From Laburnicola sp. R22_1 (lineage: Eukaryota; Ascomycota; Dothideomycetes; Pleosporales; Didymosphaeriaceae): 64,000 bases of DNA. Shown one piece after another: positions 52,005-62,308 of this stretch. The notes under the pieces are model-generated. The model did not search any database and was not told the DNA's origin. It saw only the letters and a program-made list of their open reading frames with translations. The stretch is from the NCBI GenBank assembly GCA_014281115.1, contig JACONQ010000017.1, forward strand, positions 1,550,001 to 1,614,000, in the 5' to 3' direction. Each line of letters begins with the position of its first letter. The first letter of the stretch is position 1. A program made the position numbers and the translations under genes.

Positions 52005-54680
52005 TTAGAAGTTTGCGAGTCCATTTTTCGAATGGCGCTTGCTGAATCTCTTCCTGCCCTTTAACGAGTCAGAATCTGCGTGCTCTTTGCGAAGGATACG
52101 TGTAGTTGGGATGTTGACCCCATCCAGGGCAGAGTCACCACCTAACGTACTAGCAGGGCTTGAAAGAGCGGAGTTCAAATCATTAAGTGTCGAATCGCCC
52201 GAGTAGGAATTCGTCATGTTTTGTGATATGGCGTAGTCTCGCGCTTGTTCTATACTGTCGAGCCATTCCTGAGTGTAGTATTTGCTGCCGTTTGGATCGC
52301 TGGTGCTTTTCGGATCTTCGAAAACGTACTGCTTGTCTCGCTGTGATATGGTTAGCCAGTCATCCCTATCAAGATGGCAAATTATTACCGTCTCCACGAG
52401 CCATGAGGTCAGGCCTTTGGAATCTTGGAAGCTTCTCCAAGAACAACCTGCGGCTAAAATCGAAACTTCTTCCTTCAACTTCTTGTCATTTGTGCCAGCA
52501 GCGCACATGAGCACTCTGGCATTGGAAGTGATCATGACTAATCTCTGCCGTTTCTTGATCGTGTTGCCACCGAAGAAACGCGAGAACTTCTTCGGTGTTT
52601 CGGCAACAGCATCCGCGTTTCCGCCAACGGGGTGACCAGCCGGGTGGTGAGTAACAAACAAGTTGCCAAGTTTCAAAATGCGTTCGTCTCTTTTCGTAAG
52701 AACTGGGGACCAATCTATGTCTAGCTGGCTCGGAGGAGGCAATTCAGTTATGAGTCGCGGTGGTACTCGCATGGTGTTTGGAGCGGATGCGGCAGTTGAT
52801 GCCGGGCCTGGTGTTGTGTTACCCACTGGAGCCTGTTTTGGTGGGTGGGGATCGTAATTACCGTTTAGTCTGATGGGTTCATGGGCTGGGGGTACATAGG
52901 CTTTTAGTCGCGGGGCTTTCTGCTTCCACAACCCTACACCCCAATTTATCCCCTCAAAGAAAGGATGGCTCTTGATATGCTCGACCGGAAGGCGTGTCAC
53001 GGGATCCAGCACTAGCAGCCTCTCCACCAGATCTTTTGCCAGCGGTGGAAAGCCGTCGGGGAAAGTGTATTCCAGCCCAACTATCTTCTGGAAAGTCTGG
53101 TATTCATTAGCAGCTTTGAATGGAGGCCGGCCGGCAAGTAGCTGGTAAATTATGCAACCAAATGCCCAGAGGTCGCTGGCTTTGCACGCATTCTTATCTG
53201 TAAGCAACTCCGGTGAGACGTATTCGGCAGTGCCGACAAACGACTGCGCTCGATCCGAGTCCATGCCTTCCAACGGGTCACCGGCCGTTGAGCCGGCGCC
53301 ATTCGACCTTTTCTGGTCTAATATCTTGGCTGTGCCGAAATCTGTAATTTTGACATGCATCTGATCGTCGAGCAGTACATTCTCCGGCTTCAGGTCGCGA
53401 TGGATGACGCCTCGCGAATGCATGTAGTCGATTGCATCGAGTATTTGGGCGCCGTAGAACCTTGTGCATTCCACGTCAAACGTGGTCATCTTCTTCAGAA
53501 AGCCAAGCAACTCTCCCCCGGCAGCCAGGTCCAGGACAAAGTATAGCGAGCGCTCATCCTGGAATGTGTAGTAGAGTCGGACGATGCCTGGGTGCTCGGT
53601 CAGACGGTTTAGGGTGTCTTTCTCGATGTTCACGTATTTGACCTTCTTCTCCTTGATGATATGGCGCTTGTCGAGCACCTTGATAGCATACTCCCGCAGC
53701 GTCTGTCGGTCCGTGGCGGCCAAGACGGTACTGTACGATCCTTCTCCCAGTGTCCGGCCGAAATTGAAGTCCTTGACACCCTTCTTCACTACTCTTGTTA
53801 CCGGTCTGCCGTTTTGATCCACGTCTTGTCTTAAACCGGTGGCTGCTCCTTTGTCTTTCCATTCCTCACTGCTGGGCAAGGGGCCGCCCTCTAAGCCGTA
53901 CGGTGAGCTCGACAAGTGGCTTGCTGGGGGAAGGCTCGATGGGTGGGCGCCGTCCATTGGGATACGCCGTGAGCTCCGCCGCGGGGGAAAGGGCCCGTTC
54001 CCTGCCGCTATTTCTGGTGGATATGGTCTGTGGCTCCGGCTAAGCTCGCGCGCGGGCATCCCCTTGGGCGCTACTCTCGAGCTGCTTGTCCGGCGTATGT
54101 CGGTCGCGGTGCTATCATTGTAGCGATATGTGCCCGGGGGCGCCACAGCAGTCGCCGAGCTCGAGGACAGATTGGAGTGGTTGTACATGCTGGTCGACAC
54201 GGGGCGGCCGGCGACGTTTTGCTGGGGGGGAGCGTTGCGGGGGTGGCTAATGGGACCGCCGGTGTATGGCGGGTAGGACGACTGCTGCTGGCCCTGGTGC
54301 ACGAAGGGCATCGACTGCCGGTGGGTGAGGCGAGAGGCATATGTTTCTGGGGAGGGTTGCTCGGAGGGCGAGGGCGCGGGCGCGGGCGAGGCCGTGTTGA
54401 AGGCATCTGCATTGAAGCCCAGCGAGCCTGTGGGCGGGTGCGGCTCGGGCAGCAGCGGGGGGGCGAGTGCCTGGGAGGCGGGCCTGTCGGTGATGGTGCT
54501 CGACGACGACGCGGCCGAGGACGATGACGGGCGGGCTGCGGCCGAGGGCTCCGTGTCTGCAGGCGGCGGCGGCGGCGGCTGCTGGGGCGGCGGGGAGGGC
54601 GACGAGGGGCCTGTGTCTGCGTCTGGGTTCGCAATGCGCAGGCCGCCGAGCGACTGCGAGAGGCTCAGGTCGCAGTCCAT
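52005..54680 (-). CDS. PDK1-type protein kinase with C-terminal PH domain
   Basis: Two exons read leftward, 54680-52389 and 52340-52005, give 875 residues. The 48-bp intron (GTAATA, CTAAC, CACAG) is free of stops, so an unspliced reading adds 16 residues. Residues 1-300 are disordered (Pro/Ser-rich). The kinase domain, about 303-570, has glycine loop LGEGSYSTV, Lys in YAIKVLDK, HRDLKPEN, DFGTAK, and an activation segment FVGTAEYVSPELL of the AGC kind. After a linker, a PH domain (KKRQRLVMITSNARVLMCAA, then WRSFQDSKGLTSWLVET joined to RDKQYVFEDP) is typical of fungal PKH/PDK1 kinases with phospholipid-binding tails. It phosphorylates the activation loops of other AGC kinases (Ypk, Pkc, Sch9 relatives) in cell-wall and membrane-stress signalling. 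Confidence 0.93.
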   Translation of the reverse strand: MDCDLSLSQSLGGLRIANPDADTGPSSPSPPPQQPPPPPPADTEPSAAARPSSSSAASSSSTITDRPASQALAPPLLPEPHPPTGSLGFNADAFNTASPAPAPSPSEQPSPETYASRLTHRQSMPFVHQGQQQSSYPPYTGGPISHPRNAPPQQNVAGRPVSTSMYNHSNLSSSSATAVAPPGTYRYNDSTATDIRRTSSSRVAPKGMPARELSRSHRPYPPEIAAGNGPFPPRRSSRRIPMDGAHPSSLPPASHLSSSPYGLEGGPLPSSEEWKDKGAATGLRQDVDQNGRPVTRVVKKGVKDFNFGRTLGEGSYSTVLAATDRQTLREYAIKVLDKRHIIKEKKVKYVNIEKDTLNRLTEHPGIVRLYYTFQDERSLYFVLDLAAGGELLGFLKKMTTFDVECTRFYGAQILDAIDYMHSRGVIHRDLKPENVLLDDQMHVKITDFGTAKILDQKRSNGAGSTAGDPLEGMDSDRAQSFVGTAEYVSPELLTDKNACKASDLWAFGCIIYQLLAGRPPFKAANEYQTFQKIVGLEYTFPDGFPPLAKDLVERLLVLDPVTRLPVEHIKSHPFFEGINWGVGLWKQKAPRLKAYVPPAHEPIRLNGNYDPHPPKQAPVGNTTPGPASTAASAPNTMRVPPRLITELPPPSQLDIDWSPVLTKRDERILKLGNLFVTHHPAGHPVGGNADAVAETPKKFSRFFGGNTIKKRQRLVMITSNARVLMCAAGTNDKKLKEEVSILAAGCSWRSFQDSKGLTSWLVETVIICHLDRDDWLTISQRDKQYVFEDPKSTSDPNGSKYYTQEWLDSIEQARDYAISQNMTNSYSGDSTLNDLNSALSSPASTLGGDSALDGVNIPTTRILRKEHADSDSLKGRKRFSKRHSKNGLANF

Positions 54681-55727
54681 GGCGGATGGCGGCGAGCGCT
54701 GGGCAGTGGCCGTTCGGTTCGGTGGGCAGCGTGGGCAGCGGGCGCAGGGAAGCCTACGGCGGGCGGCAATTCGCGGGGTGCAGGCGGGTGCAGGCGGGTG
54801 CAGGCTGTCGTGATGGCGAGGCCCCAGGGCCGGTGCAGGAGAAGGCGTCGCAGACGATGGCAGCAGGCCGTGGGCGCGCGGGACACACAGTACGTACTAC
54901 CGGACGACTACGCGGTGAGGCTGCTGGCCGGAGCGGACCCTAGCGCTGCATTCTCGGCGCCGCCCAGCTGGTGCTGACCACCAGCTCCTCAACACCACCA
55001 CTACCACCAGCCCATCGTGATTCGTGGCCTGGGCCACACCTGGCCATGCGGACGCACCGGTGCCGAGCCAGCCAGTGCGGAAGATATCCCAGCCTGGTGC
55101 GACCTGGAGTGCATGCTAGCTAGGCCCAGACACGCGTGCCAGGTTACGCACAATCAATATCACTCCATGCAGTCCTCCCTTGATCGTCCCCTTTCTTTGG
55201 TTATTCCTTGGACAGCGTATGCATGGGACGACTGGCACCGTCTGGTCTGAATCAAGTAAATCGCCATGTCTAACACATTACCTCATCCGTTGCAGGTCGC
55301 TCCAGTGATGCTCTCTCTCCTTGGTGGTACGATGCGTGAACAATATTCAACTACATTCATTCATTCATTCATTCATATCCGTCTTCATGGCAGCTCCCGC
55401 AAATCACTCAAGATGCCATGTCGATGCCGTGTCGTGTTGGCTGTGCGTGCTGGTCCAAAAACTGGCAGTGACCTCTCGGGGGGCTCAAGTCGACCCCCTA
55501 TGGCGGTAGCCGCCATGAGCTGCAATGGTAGGAAGCCGTCGGCCGTCACTGATCCCTTTGATCTATTATTTGTCCACATGTCGCAGCTTCGCTCTCTCAC
55601 CTCGACATCCATCTGAGCGAGCGCGAGAAGCTCAGCCGGCCCAGTTGGACTTTTTGGCTTCGTTTTGGAACGACTCCTTTGCTACACGTTACCACGCTGG
55701 ATTTACTACCACCACACATTTCGCAAC
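54681..55727. other. divergent promoter region with simple repeats
   Basis: Holds a 10-bp tandem unit CAGGCGGGTG repeated about 2.5 times at 54781-54805 and an (ATTC)n run at about 55354-55375. The region is GC-rich near the kinase start. No gene seen. Confidence 0.55.
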
Positions 55728-58432
55728 ATGCTACGATTGAAGCCTTCTGAGATCACCCTAACGCCGGCGGACATTGAGGAGACCCGTCGACGCATGGACC
55801 GCAGACAAGCCGTCAACCCTCCTGCAACACTGCCAGCACGCATCCACAGCCCTCCAATGCCGCCTATTTTCGGAGCCCGTCTGAGACGTGGACCAGGACG
55901 GTCTCGCGATGATGATATTACAAGCCTCGGCAACATCCCCATTCTCAGGCCTCAACAAGCTGTCCACAGCTCCATCGATGAGCCAGAAGACGATTCACAT
56001 GCTCATCATGAAAGTCTCGTGCAAAGCGGCGAGACCCCGTCGACAGAACCAGGTCCTTCGCTCCCGGAAGCCCAGTCTACAACCGACTCGAGCTCTATAG
56101 CAAGACTCGTAGTACCACTTCAGGACAGCGCTATTCGACTTGCTTTTAGGCCTGCTCCCCTGGATGGAGACTCCGGTCGTTTTGCATCACAAGAAGAGAC
56201 CAGCGAGGGCAGCCCCTCATCCCCTGCAAAACAACACCTCAATTCCCCCAGGCTTGATCGACAGAGGGTGCACTCCTCGGGAGCCGGTGAAGAGAAATCA
56301 TCGCCTTCTCGGGCCCATGTTGCTACGGATGGGCTTGTCGAAGACCCAAATGTGCTCGAGGCACCGATGAGAGATGGGCCTCACTCACTTCGTCAACACA
56401 GCATTCATGCGACCTCTCCTTTACATCAAGCACACACAATCAGCTCGTCTAGATCTCAAGGCAATCTTCGTGGACGACACGAAGGGTGAGCCCTGCCCCT
56501 TCTGTTTCCATTTCCTGAATTCGATGATAACGATGTAGCGATAGCGATGACCGTGTGCACGTATCTGGAAACAGCAGACATGCTGCGGCTGAAGAAACTT
56601 CGCCGGCGCAGTATAGACGAGGTTACGGGGACTCTTTTCAGAGGTTCAGGTTCTTAGAAGGCGTGCCTCAGACGGAACCACGCGCGCGGAGGGAACCGTA
56701 CAGACGCAGTCGAACCATGTCTTCGAGCAGCGAACCGTCACACCGGCTCCAGGGGCAACGTCTCGATCCGTCTGGTGCATCCATAGAATACGTTTTCTGG
56801 AGCGGCATGGCTCCTGAGCCTCGTTTTACTCGAAGAGATGATGGTGTTCGTGACAGCGCGCAGTCTTCGAGTGATCGCTACTGGACACCTCTAGGTTCGG
56901 ACGGGATGGGCCATCAGGATTCCTTAAGAAACACGTCCGGCGGACAAATCAGTGAAACATCAACTACCAGTCAGCCGTATTCTTTTTATGAGCTACCGGA
57001 ATCTCGACACCCCAGTAACAATGATTCCCGAGAAGAGCTCATCGAACAATCGCAATACGACGGCGCCGCACCATCCCGCCAGGTTAGCCGTGGAGCTTAC
57101 CATTCAATTCGTCTAAACCAGAATCCCACAACAAGCAGAGCATCTCTATGCCCAGCACCTCTTTCGCGAGTTCCAAGTCGTTCCTCGCCTGACCTGACTG
57201 GGCTAGGCCAGCATGGGCGCAGTGGCGCGGTATTCTCCCCGCTGCCTGCAAGGCCGTACAGTCGTGTACCAAGCTCTCAGCATCCTATAAGGCTATCTAC
57301 GGGACTGGTTAGTGTTGCTGACTTTGTCGGTGGCGATCAAGATGCCACAAGGGCTGTCCAACGCGATCTTTCGTCACCTCTAGAATTAGTCCAGGACCGT
57401 GCCACTGCCTTCTTTCACCAAATTGCAGATCGGATCGAAGCCAACTCTTCACATGCAGGCCGACCGACAGAGCCTGGGCAATATAATCATGTCAGAGACT
57501 CAGAAGAAGCACCCGATCATCGGGGAAGGGCATCAGGATCTGGAGGTCTACGGCAGAGATCCGACAACAGCGCCCACAGTCACCTCAGTACACAAGCCCA
57601 TCAACGAGACCAAGTTCACATGCGCCAACCGCACTTCCAAGCCGATCAGACCCTTCTCCCCAACCGAGCCGCTCCCCGTCAACGCAGAACCATGCCCGCA
57701 GCCCGAATCGGCCAACGCTCCAGCGAAAACGTCCCCGTAAGCCACTCCCCCCAAGAAGGCCGTCCCAACCGCGCCCCGCGCCTTCCAGCCCAAAGAATCA
57801 GCTTCTTCCCCCCCTCCAACCGCCCAGGCGTAACCCTGCGAGGCGGCGACTTCCCCATCTCCCCCGTCCCAATCCGCTTCAGCATGAGCATGCCCCAAGT
57901 CACCAGACCCAGAGATATGTCCAACCGTCCACACATGCACTCTCCCCACCCACTTCTCCTTCCCGACTCCTCCCCCTCCGACACCCTCACCCCCATCCAG
58001 AACAACGCCCACCTCTTACCTCCTATCGTTATGCGCGGCCCGCGCATCCCTCCCCGCCATACCTCGCGCCAACAAGATGCCGTCGACGCGCCTCCTCGTC
58101 GCCAGCTCACCCGACTCGCTGTAACGCCCATGCCAGGTGGCATGCCGTTTATCCGGCACGCTGAGCGTGGTCCACCGTCGACATCCACAACGCTGGATAG
58201 CGCGAGCGGAGTCACGAGTCGCAGATCGCAAGGGGGAGGGTTTGCGATTGCGCGGCGGAGGGTGGACGAGGAGCAGGAGAATTCGGGGGAGAGGGAGATG
58301 CGCGAGATGAGGGGGGAATGGGAGGCGGTGGGGTATAGGCGTGGGAGAGGAGAGGGGGAGGGGAATAGGGCTGGGGTTATGGATGAGACGCCGCCGAGGG
58401 TGGGGAGGTATGAGCGGTTTATGGGGGAGTGA
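55728..58432 (+). CDS. large disordered Ser/Pro/Arg-rich protein of unknown function
   Basis: Two exons, 55728-56485 and 56539-58432, join in phase across a 53-bp intron to give 883 residues. Only the first 30 residues look ordered and conserved in style (MLRLKPSEITLTPADIEETR). The rest is disordered, rich in Ser, Pro, Arg and Gln, without domain, signal peptide or membrane helix. An aromatic patch around IEYVFWSGMAPEPRF and the C-terminus (RVGRYERFMGE) could be short binding motifs. Function unknown. Base composition is that of its neighbours. Confidence 0.75.
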
Positions 58433-58919
58433 GGGTAGGTGCCGGACTTGGGGGTATGGTTTGGACGTTTGGAGTCCCGGATTAACACCGTACCCTATAC
58501 AATACAACATAACAAAAAATGACCAACCCCCATGTATTTATGCATGCACGCATCACCACACCGTCCTTCAACACCGCGATATCGCAAAACTAGTCTCCAC
58601 CGTAGATCTCATATACGAATATCCCGCTTACTGAATCACCTCACCCTGCACGGGAAAAGAAAAGTATTACCAGTAAGACATGAAATATAATCGATCATGC
58701 ATGTGAGTACAGATGAAGATCTAGATCGGATAAGATAAAGAGGGAGTATGTCAAGATTTGTGAGATGGGGATAAAGATAGAGATAACGTTTGTATATCCA
58801 TCCATCTATCCATGTACCCAAACCCCTATACACGCCCTATAGCACGCCATATTGAAACCACCCAAAAAGAAACACGAGATACACCATCCCAGCCCACGCA
58901 AACCAGCGCAAAAACACCC
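58433..58919. other. intergenic, no gene seen
   Basis: 3' flank of the disordered protein gene. Short AT-rich stretches; nothing recognisable. Confidence 0.5.
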
Positions 58920-59177
58920 TCAACCCTCAAGCCACTCAAACATAGACAAGACGTCGTAAAAAGCGTTGTCGTAGAACTTGCCATCGGAGGAAGGAGTAAG
59001 AGTACCCGGGTTGGGTTCGTAAAGACGCTCGGCAGCCTCGTCGACACCATCGGTCCAGTTCCAGCCAGCGGGCCAGTTCTCGAAGTCGAAGCTCGGAGGT
59101 CTGATGGAGGCCATACCGTTGACTGCTGTACCTCCACTTAGAATGCATCCAGCCATTCCCGCGGTGTCAGAGCACAT
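58920..59177 (-). pseudogene. fragment of a CDH-type GMC oxidoreductase flavin domain
   Basis: About 85 residues on the minus strand read CSDTAGMAGCILSGGTAVNG, then IRPPSFDFENWPAGWNWTD, AAERLYEPNPGTLTPSSDGK and YDVLSMFEW. This matches the start-of-substrate-domain block of cellobiose dehydrogenase-like GMC flavoenzymes. The FAD-binding beginning of the domain is missing upstream. A stop follows at 58920, about 400 residues too early. It cannot be a working enzyme. Confidence 0.8.
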
Positions 59178-59250
59178 ACCTTTGTTACCTGGCTCGACGA
59201 ATGAAACTCCACGCTTTAGCCACAGCGTTCTTAACATCCGACTTATTAAT

Positions 59251-59538
59251 TTAGCCCTTGCAGTAGAGCACAGCCACGGTGGTGAGGACGATGACTCCAA
59301 AGCCGTATTTGACGTACAGGTTGACGTATTTGAACCTGGTCTCACGGCGGTGCTGGTTGTCATCGTTGCCGTTTGTCTCGTTCTGGAGTGGTTGTAGCTC
59401 GATAGGCTGTTCATACATCGGAAGTATGGGTGAGTAGCGAATGCGCATAGAGTGGTAGTGATAGTAGCGTGCGAAGAATTGGGTGACATGAGAGAGAGAC
59501 AGATGCAGCCAAGAGGGCAGCTTTTCAAGTAATTGCAT
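59251..59538 (-). CDS. small ORF with one membrane segment, between two CDH-like fragments
   Basis: 95 residues from an ATG at 59538. The N-terminal half is His/Ser-rich and hydrophilic; a hydrophobic segment (YVKYGFGVIVLTTVAVLYC) sits at the C-terminus just before the stop. It looks like the first exon of a membrane protein rather than part of a CDH, and may be a fragment inserted into the decayed gene. No family is recognised. It might also be chance. Confidence 0.3.
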   Translation of the reverse strand: MQLLEKLPSWLHLSLSHVTQFFARYYHYHSMRIRYSPILPMYEQPIELQPLQNETNGNDDNQHRRETRFKYVNLYVKYGFGVIVLTTVAVLYCKG

Positions 59539-59634
59539 TGCGTAGTCACGCCTGCGTTGTTTGTGTAGAAAGAGGGAGGTGTGCTGGAGATTTTTAGACA
59601 GTGACTACTGGGTCCCCACTCTAGCCGAGGTGCG

Positions 59635-60071
59635 CTATTTCCAACATGCAGCCGTGGTAATGCAGTTCTCGCAGAGGAAAGTATAAGTGAAGCCTGTCTC
59701 GTTGACGCTGGAAGCGATGGGCTTGAGTGTCGGTCCATCATAGATCTTCGGGTTGGCGTAGTTCTCCACTGAACGTAACGACGCAACGATTTCCTCTCCG
59801 TTGGGCCAAGCCACGAGCAGCAAACTGTTCATAATACGGTCGGAGAATGAAACACCAGCCCATCCCGTCGTGGTGTTCGCAGAAAGCTGATTGATGAAAT
59901 CTGTAGTCGGGTTTTCGGGAAGTGCAATACCGAAGGAGTAGTTTGCATAGATTTCTGTTGGAAAGTGATTCCCGTGGCGTCATCCGTGTAGGTAGTAGTG
60001 CTGTACTGAGCGTGAGTGCCAGCTAAACTCGCCGCTAAAAGGAGAGAGGAGAGAAAGCAACGAGCGGCCAT
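59635..60071 (-). pseudogene. CDH-type cytochrome b domain (AA8-like) with signal peptide, frameshifted
   Basis: From an ATG at 60071 the frame encodes a signal peptide (CFLSSLLLAASLAGTHAQ) and YSTTTYTDDATGITF, the usual start of the secreted cytochrome domain of cellobiose dehydrogenases. Near 59960-59970 the frame is lost. The continuation NYSFGIALPENPTTDFINQL, TTTGWAGVSFSDRIMNSLLL, VAWPNGEEIVAS and YTFLCENC is in another frame and ends at TAG 59635. A one- or two-base indel explains this. In an intact protein the domain would pass electrons from the flavin domain to lytic polysaccharide monooxygenases. It is in the same orientation as the flavin-domain fragment 450 bp further on. Confidence 0.8.
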
Positions 60072-60825
60072 CCTGGGCAGAGAAAAGAATGTATGGGTTT
60101 TAAAAAAAGGTGGGTGAGAACGAAAAAGAGTGTATGCGGTGAGTTCAACTACAACCGGCCCGTGATAGCTCTTCCTCCACGACGCCTTCTCTCCATGCTT
60201 ATATCCGTTCCACAAAGTATGCCTTACGATGATGCATAGCCAAGTGTTACATCTTCCACCAGGCGTCCGGCAAGGGTGAACAATTTTCCTGAGTCGCAGC
60301 ACGACGGGAAGCCTAGATTCTATATTCAGTACAACGTAGACGATCGAAACAACATCAATGACGAAGGCCGATAAGCTTGTCGTCTTTTGGTGAGCCAAAC
60401 ATCGAAGGCTCTGAAACGTAGCAGTGAAACAATCCGTTGGCCAATCAGCATAGTCGAAACGGCCAGCCGAAACGGAGCAGTCCCTCCACCGATCTCCACC
60501 AACACCTCTAAGCCTCCACCCCAGGAGATTTCATATCGGTGACTCTGCAGCATTGCAGCAAGCCGTGCTGTGTTGTTAGTTTCCTGCCTCACAGGTCTAG
60601 CCCGGCCCAGAGAAAACGGGCTGGCGGCGGCCCCCACGTTGTAGGCGCTGCAGCATGTAACATCGTGTTGTGGACTGCGCACGCTCCTATCATCTAAGAT
60701 TGCCGAGAACTCGCGCGATGCTGGTAGAGACCAAAAACCTGGAATGTCGAGGGGCGGCTGTCATTACTAGGGAAAGGGTATCTTCAACACTGCCTACTGG
60801 GTCTCCAAGCATGCGATCTCCAGTT
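60072..60825. other. intergenic between the CDH-like remnant and GPI8
   Basis: Upstream flank of the CDH-like remnant and 3' flank of GPI8. No gene, repeat or RNA seen. Confidence 0.5.
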
Positions 60826-62049
60826 TCACAGCGATTCGAACCAGGACCCAGCGGCCCAGATACCAGCGCATCCAACCAGCGCTGCGGCGCCCACAATCTG
60901 CTTAGCCCAGCCGGACTCTGCATCGACTTTCACAGCCCCCTCTCTCTTCATGCCATGCTGTTGCGGGGTAGCTGCTGCCTCTTGTACGACGTGCTGCACC
61001 TGCGGTCGCACATTGAGTGATTCGTTGTGCCTTCTCTTCGCCTCCATTATCATCTTCTCGATAGCCTCCAACTCTTCCCGCCATTGCGTCTCATTCTTCT
61101 GGTTTTCCCCATCAACCTCCACATTTTGCACGTTTCCAAAGAAGTCCATAATTAGCCTTGACCTGGCACCAGCTTCGCCACCCTCGAACAGATCATAACG
61201 TATACCGGGCTGCGAGTGCATCTTGCTTGGGTCGTAGCTGTCGAAGAGCTCGCCCATGGTGACTTTGGAAGTTGGGTCGCGGATCTTGTCTTCGAGGAAC
61301 TCTAGATTATAGTATGTGTAGCGGTCAATAACGGCGACACCTACGTCATTGTCTGCGTGGTGCGAGTACGAGGACTGGTCGATCTCGGAAGATCCGGTGG
61401 CGAGAATATTCGGAGAGTAGAACTTGGAGTACATGGTGTTCGCCTGGCAAGTATCGATCATGAAGAGCATTTCGTGGTAGCTGCAGAGCCATCAGTATCA
61501 GATCCTCCTACGAGGTGGACCATGAGCCTACCGCTTCTTTTCCCACATCTGACCAAAGGCGTCCGCCAGGTCATAGGCAGATATCTCTTCTGCATCCTGG
61601 AACTTCAAGAACTCGTTTCCGCCGTGCCCTGTCATGTACACTAGGATGTTGCTCCGCTCGTCGGTCATCAGCCGCTTTGACCGTGGCATGTCCTCCGAGA
61701 CTCTGTCTGTCATGAGCCTGATGAAGTTCTCCACTGTGACCTCGTATCCTCTGTAGTCCACCTCGATGTTGTCCCCGTACAGGTCAAGCGCGCGGTCGGC
61801 GTTGTTGTACACAGTCCCTGGAAATGCATTGCGCGGGTTGCAGGCCATGTCGTCGGGCAGCATGAGGATGATTTGCGAGTCGGGGATGCCGAGGCGCTTT
61901 ACGGTGCGGTATAGCGAAAGCACATTGGCGAGGTGTCTGTAGTTGAACCAGAAGCGCGATGTGCCGACGAGGACGGCCCAGTTGGAGGTATGTTCGGCTG
62001 CGGCAAATGGCGCGAGCACGAGCGGAACGAGAGCGGCGGAGAACTTCAT
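60826..62049 (-). CDS. GPI8: GPI transamidase catalytic subunit
   Basis: Two exons read leftward, 62049-61532 and 61480-60826, join across a 51-bp intron to give 390 residues. A signal peptide ([19 protein letters not shown]) leads into the caspase-like C13 peptidase domain. It contains [43 protein letters not shown] (catalytic His142) and [15 protein letters not shown] (catalytic Cys184), with the junction between them. A C-terminal membrane helix ([19 protein letters not shown]) follows a short linker. In the ER the enzyme cleaves the GPI-attachment signal and transfers the protein to the GPI anchor together with Gaa1, Gpi16, Gpi17 and Gab1. It is divergent from the OPT gene, with 259 bp between the starts. 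Confidence 0.96.
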
Positions 62050-62308
62050 GTTGTGTTACAGGCAGAGGGCACAATTGAATAGGATAGAGCTCGAGAAACT
62101 GCCCAGGTTCACGGTGCACGTTGAGTTGCAGGGGTGGCAGCTGACAAACGAGAGCCATCCTCGGCGGAATGAGCTAGTGGATCGCGTCATGTGCGCTCAT
62201 CTATCTGAACAGCCTAAGAGCAAGATGATCCCCATATAACAATTGTCTTCGTCTGTCCTCTTCATTTCGAACCGGTTGCCACGCCGCACGCTCTCCTGGC
62301 TACAGAAT

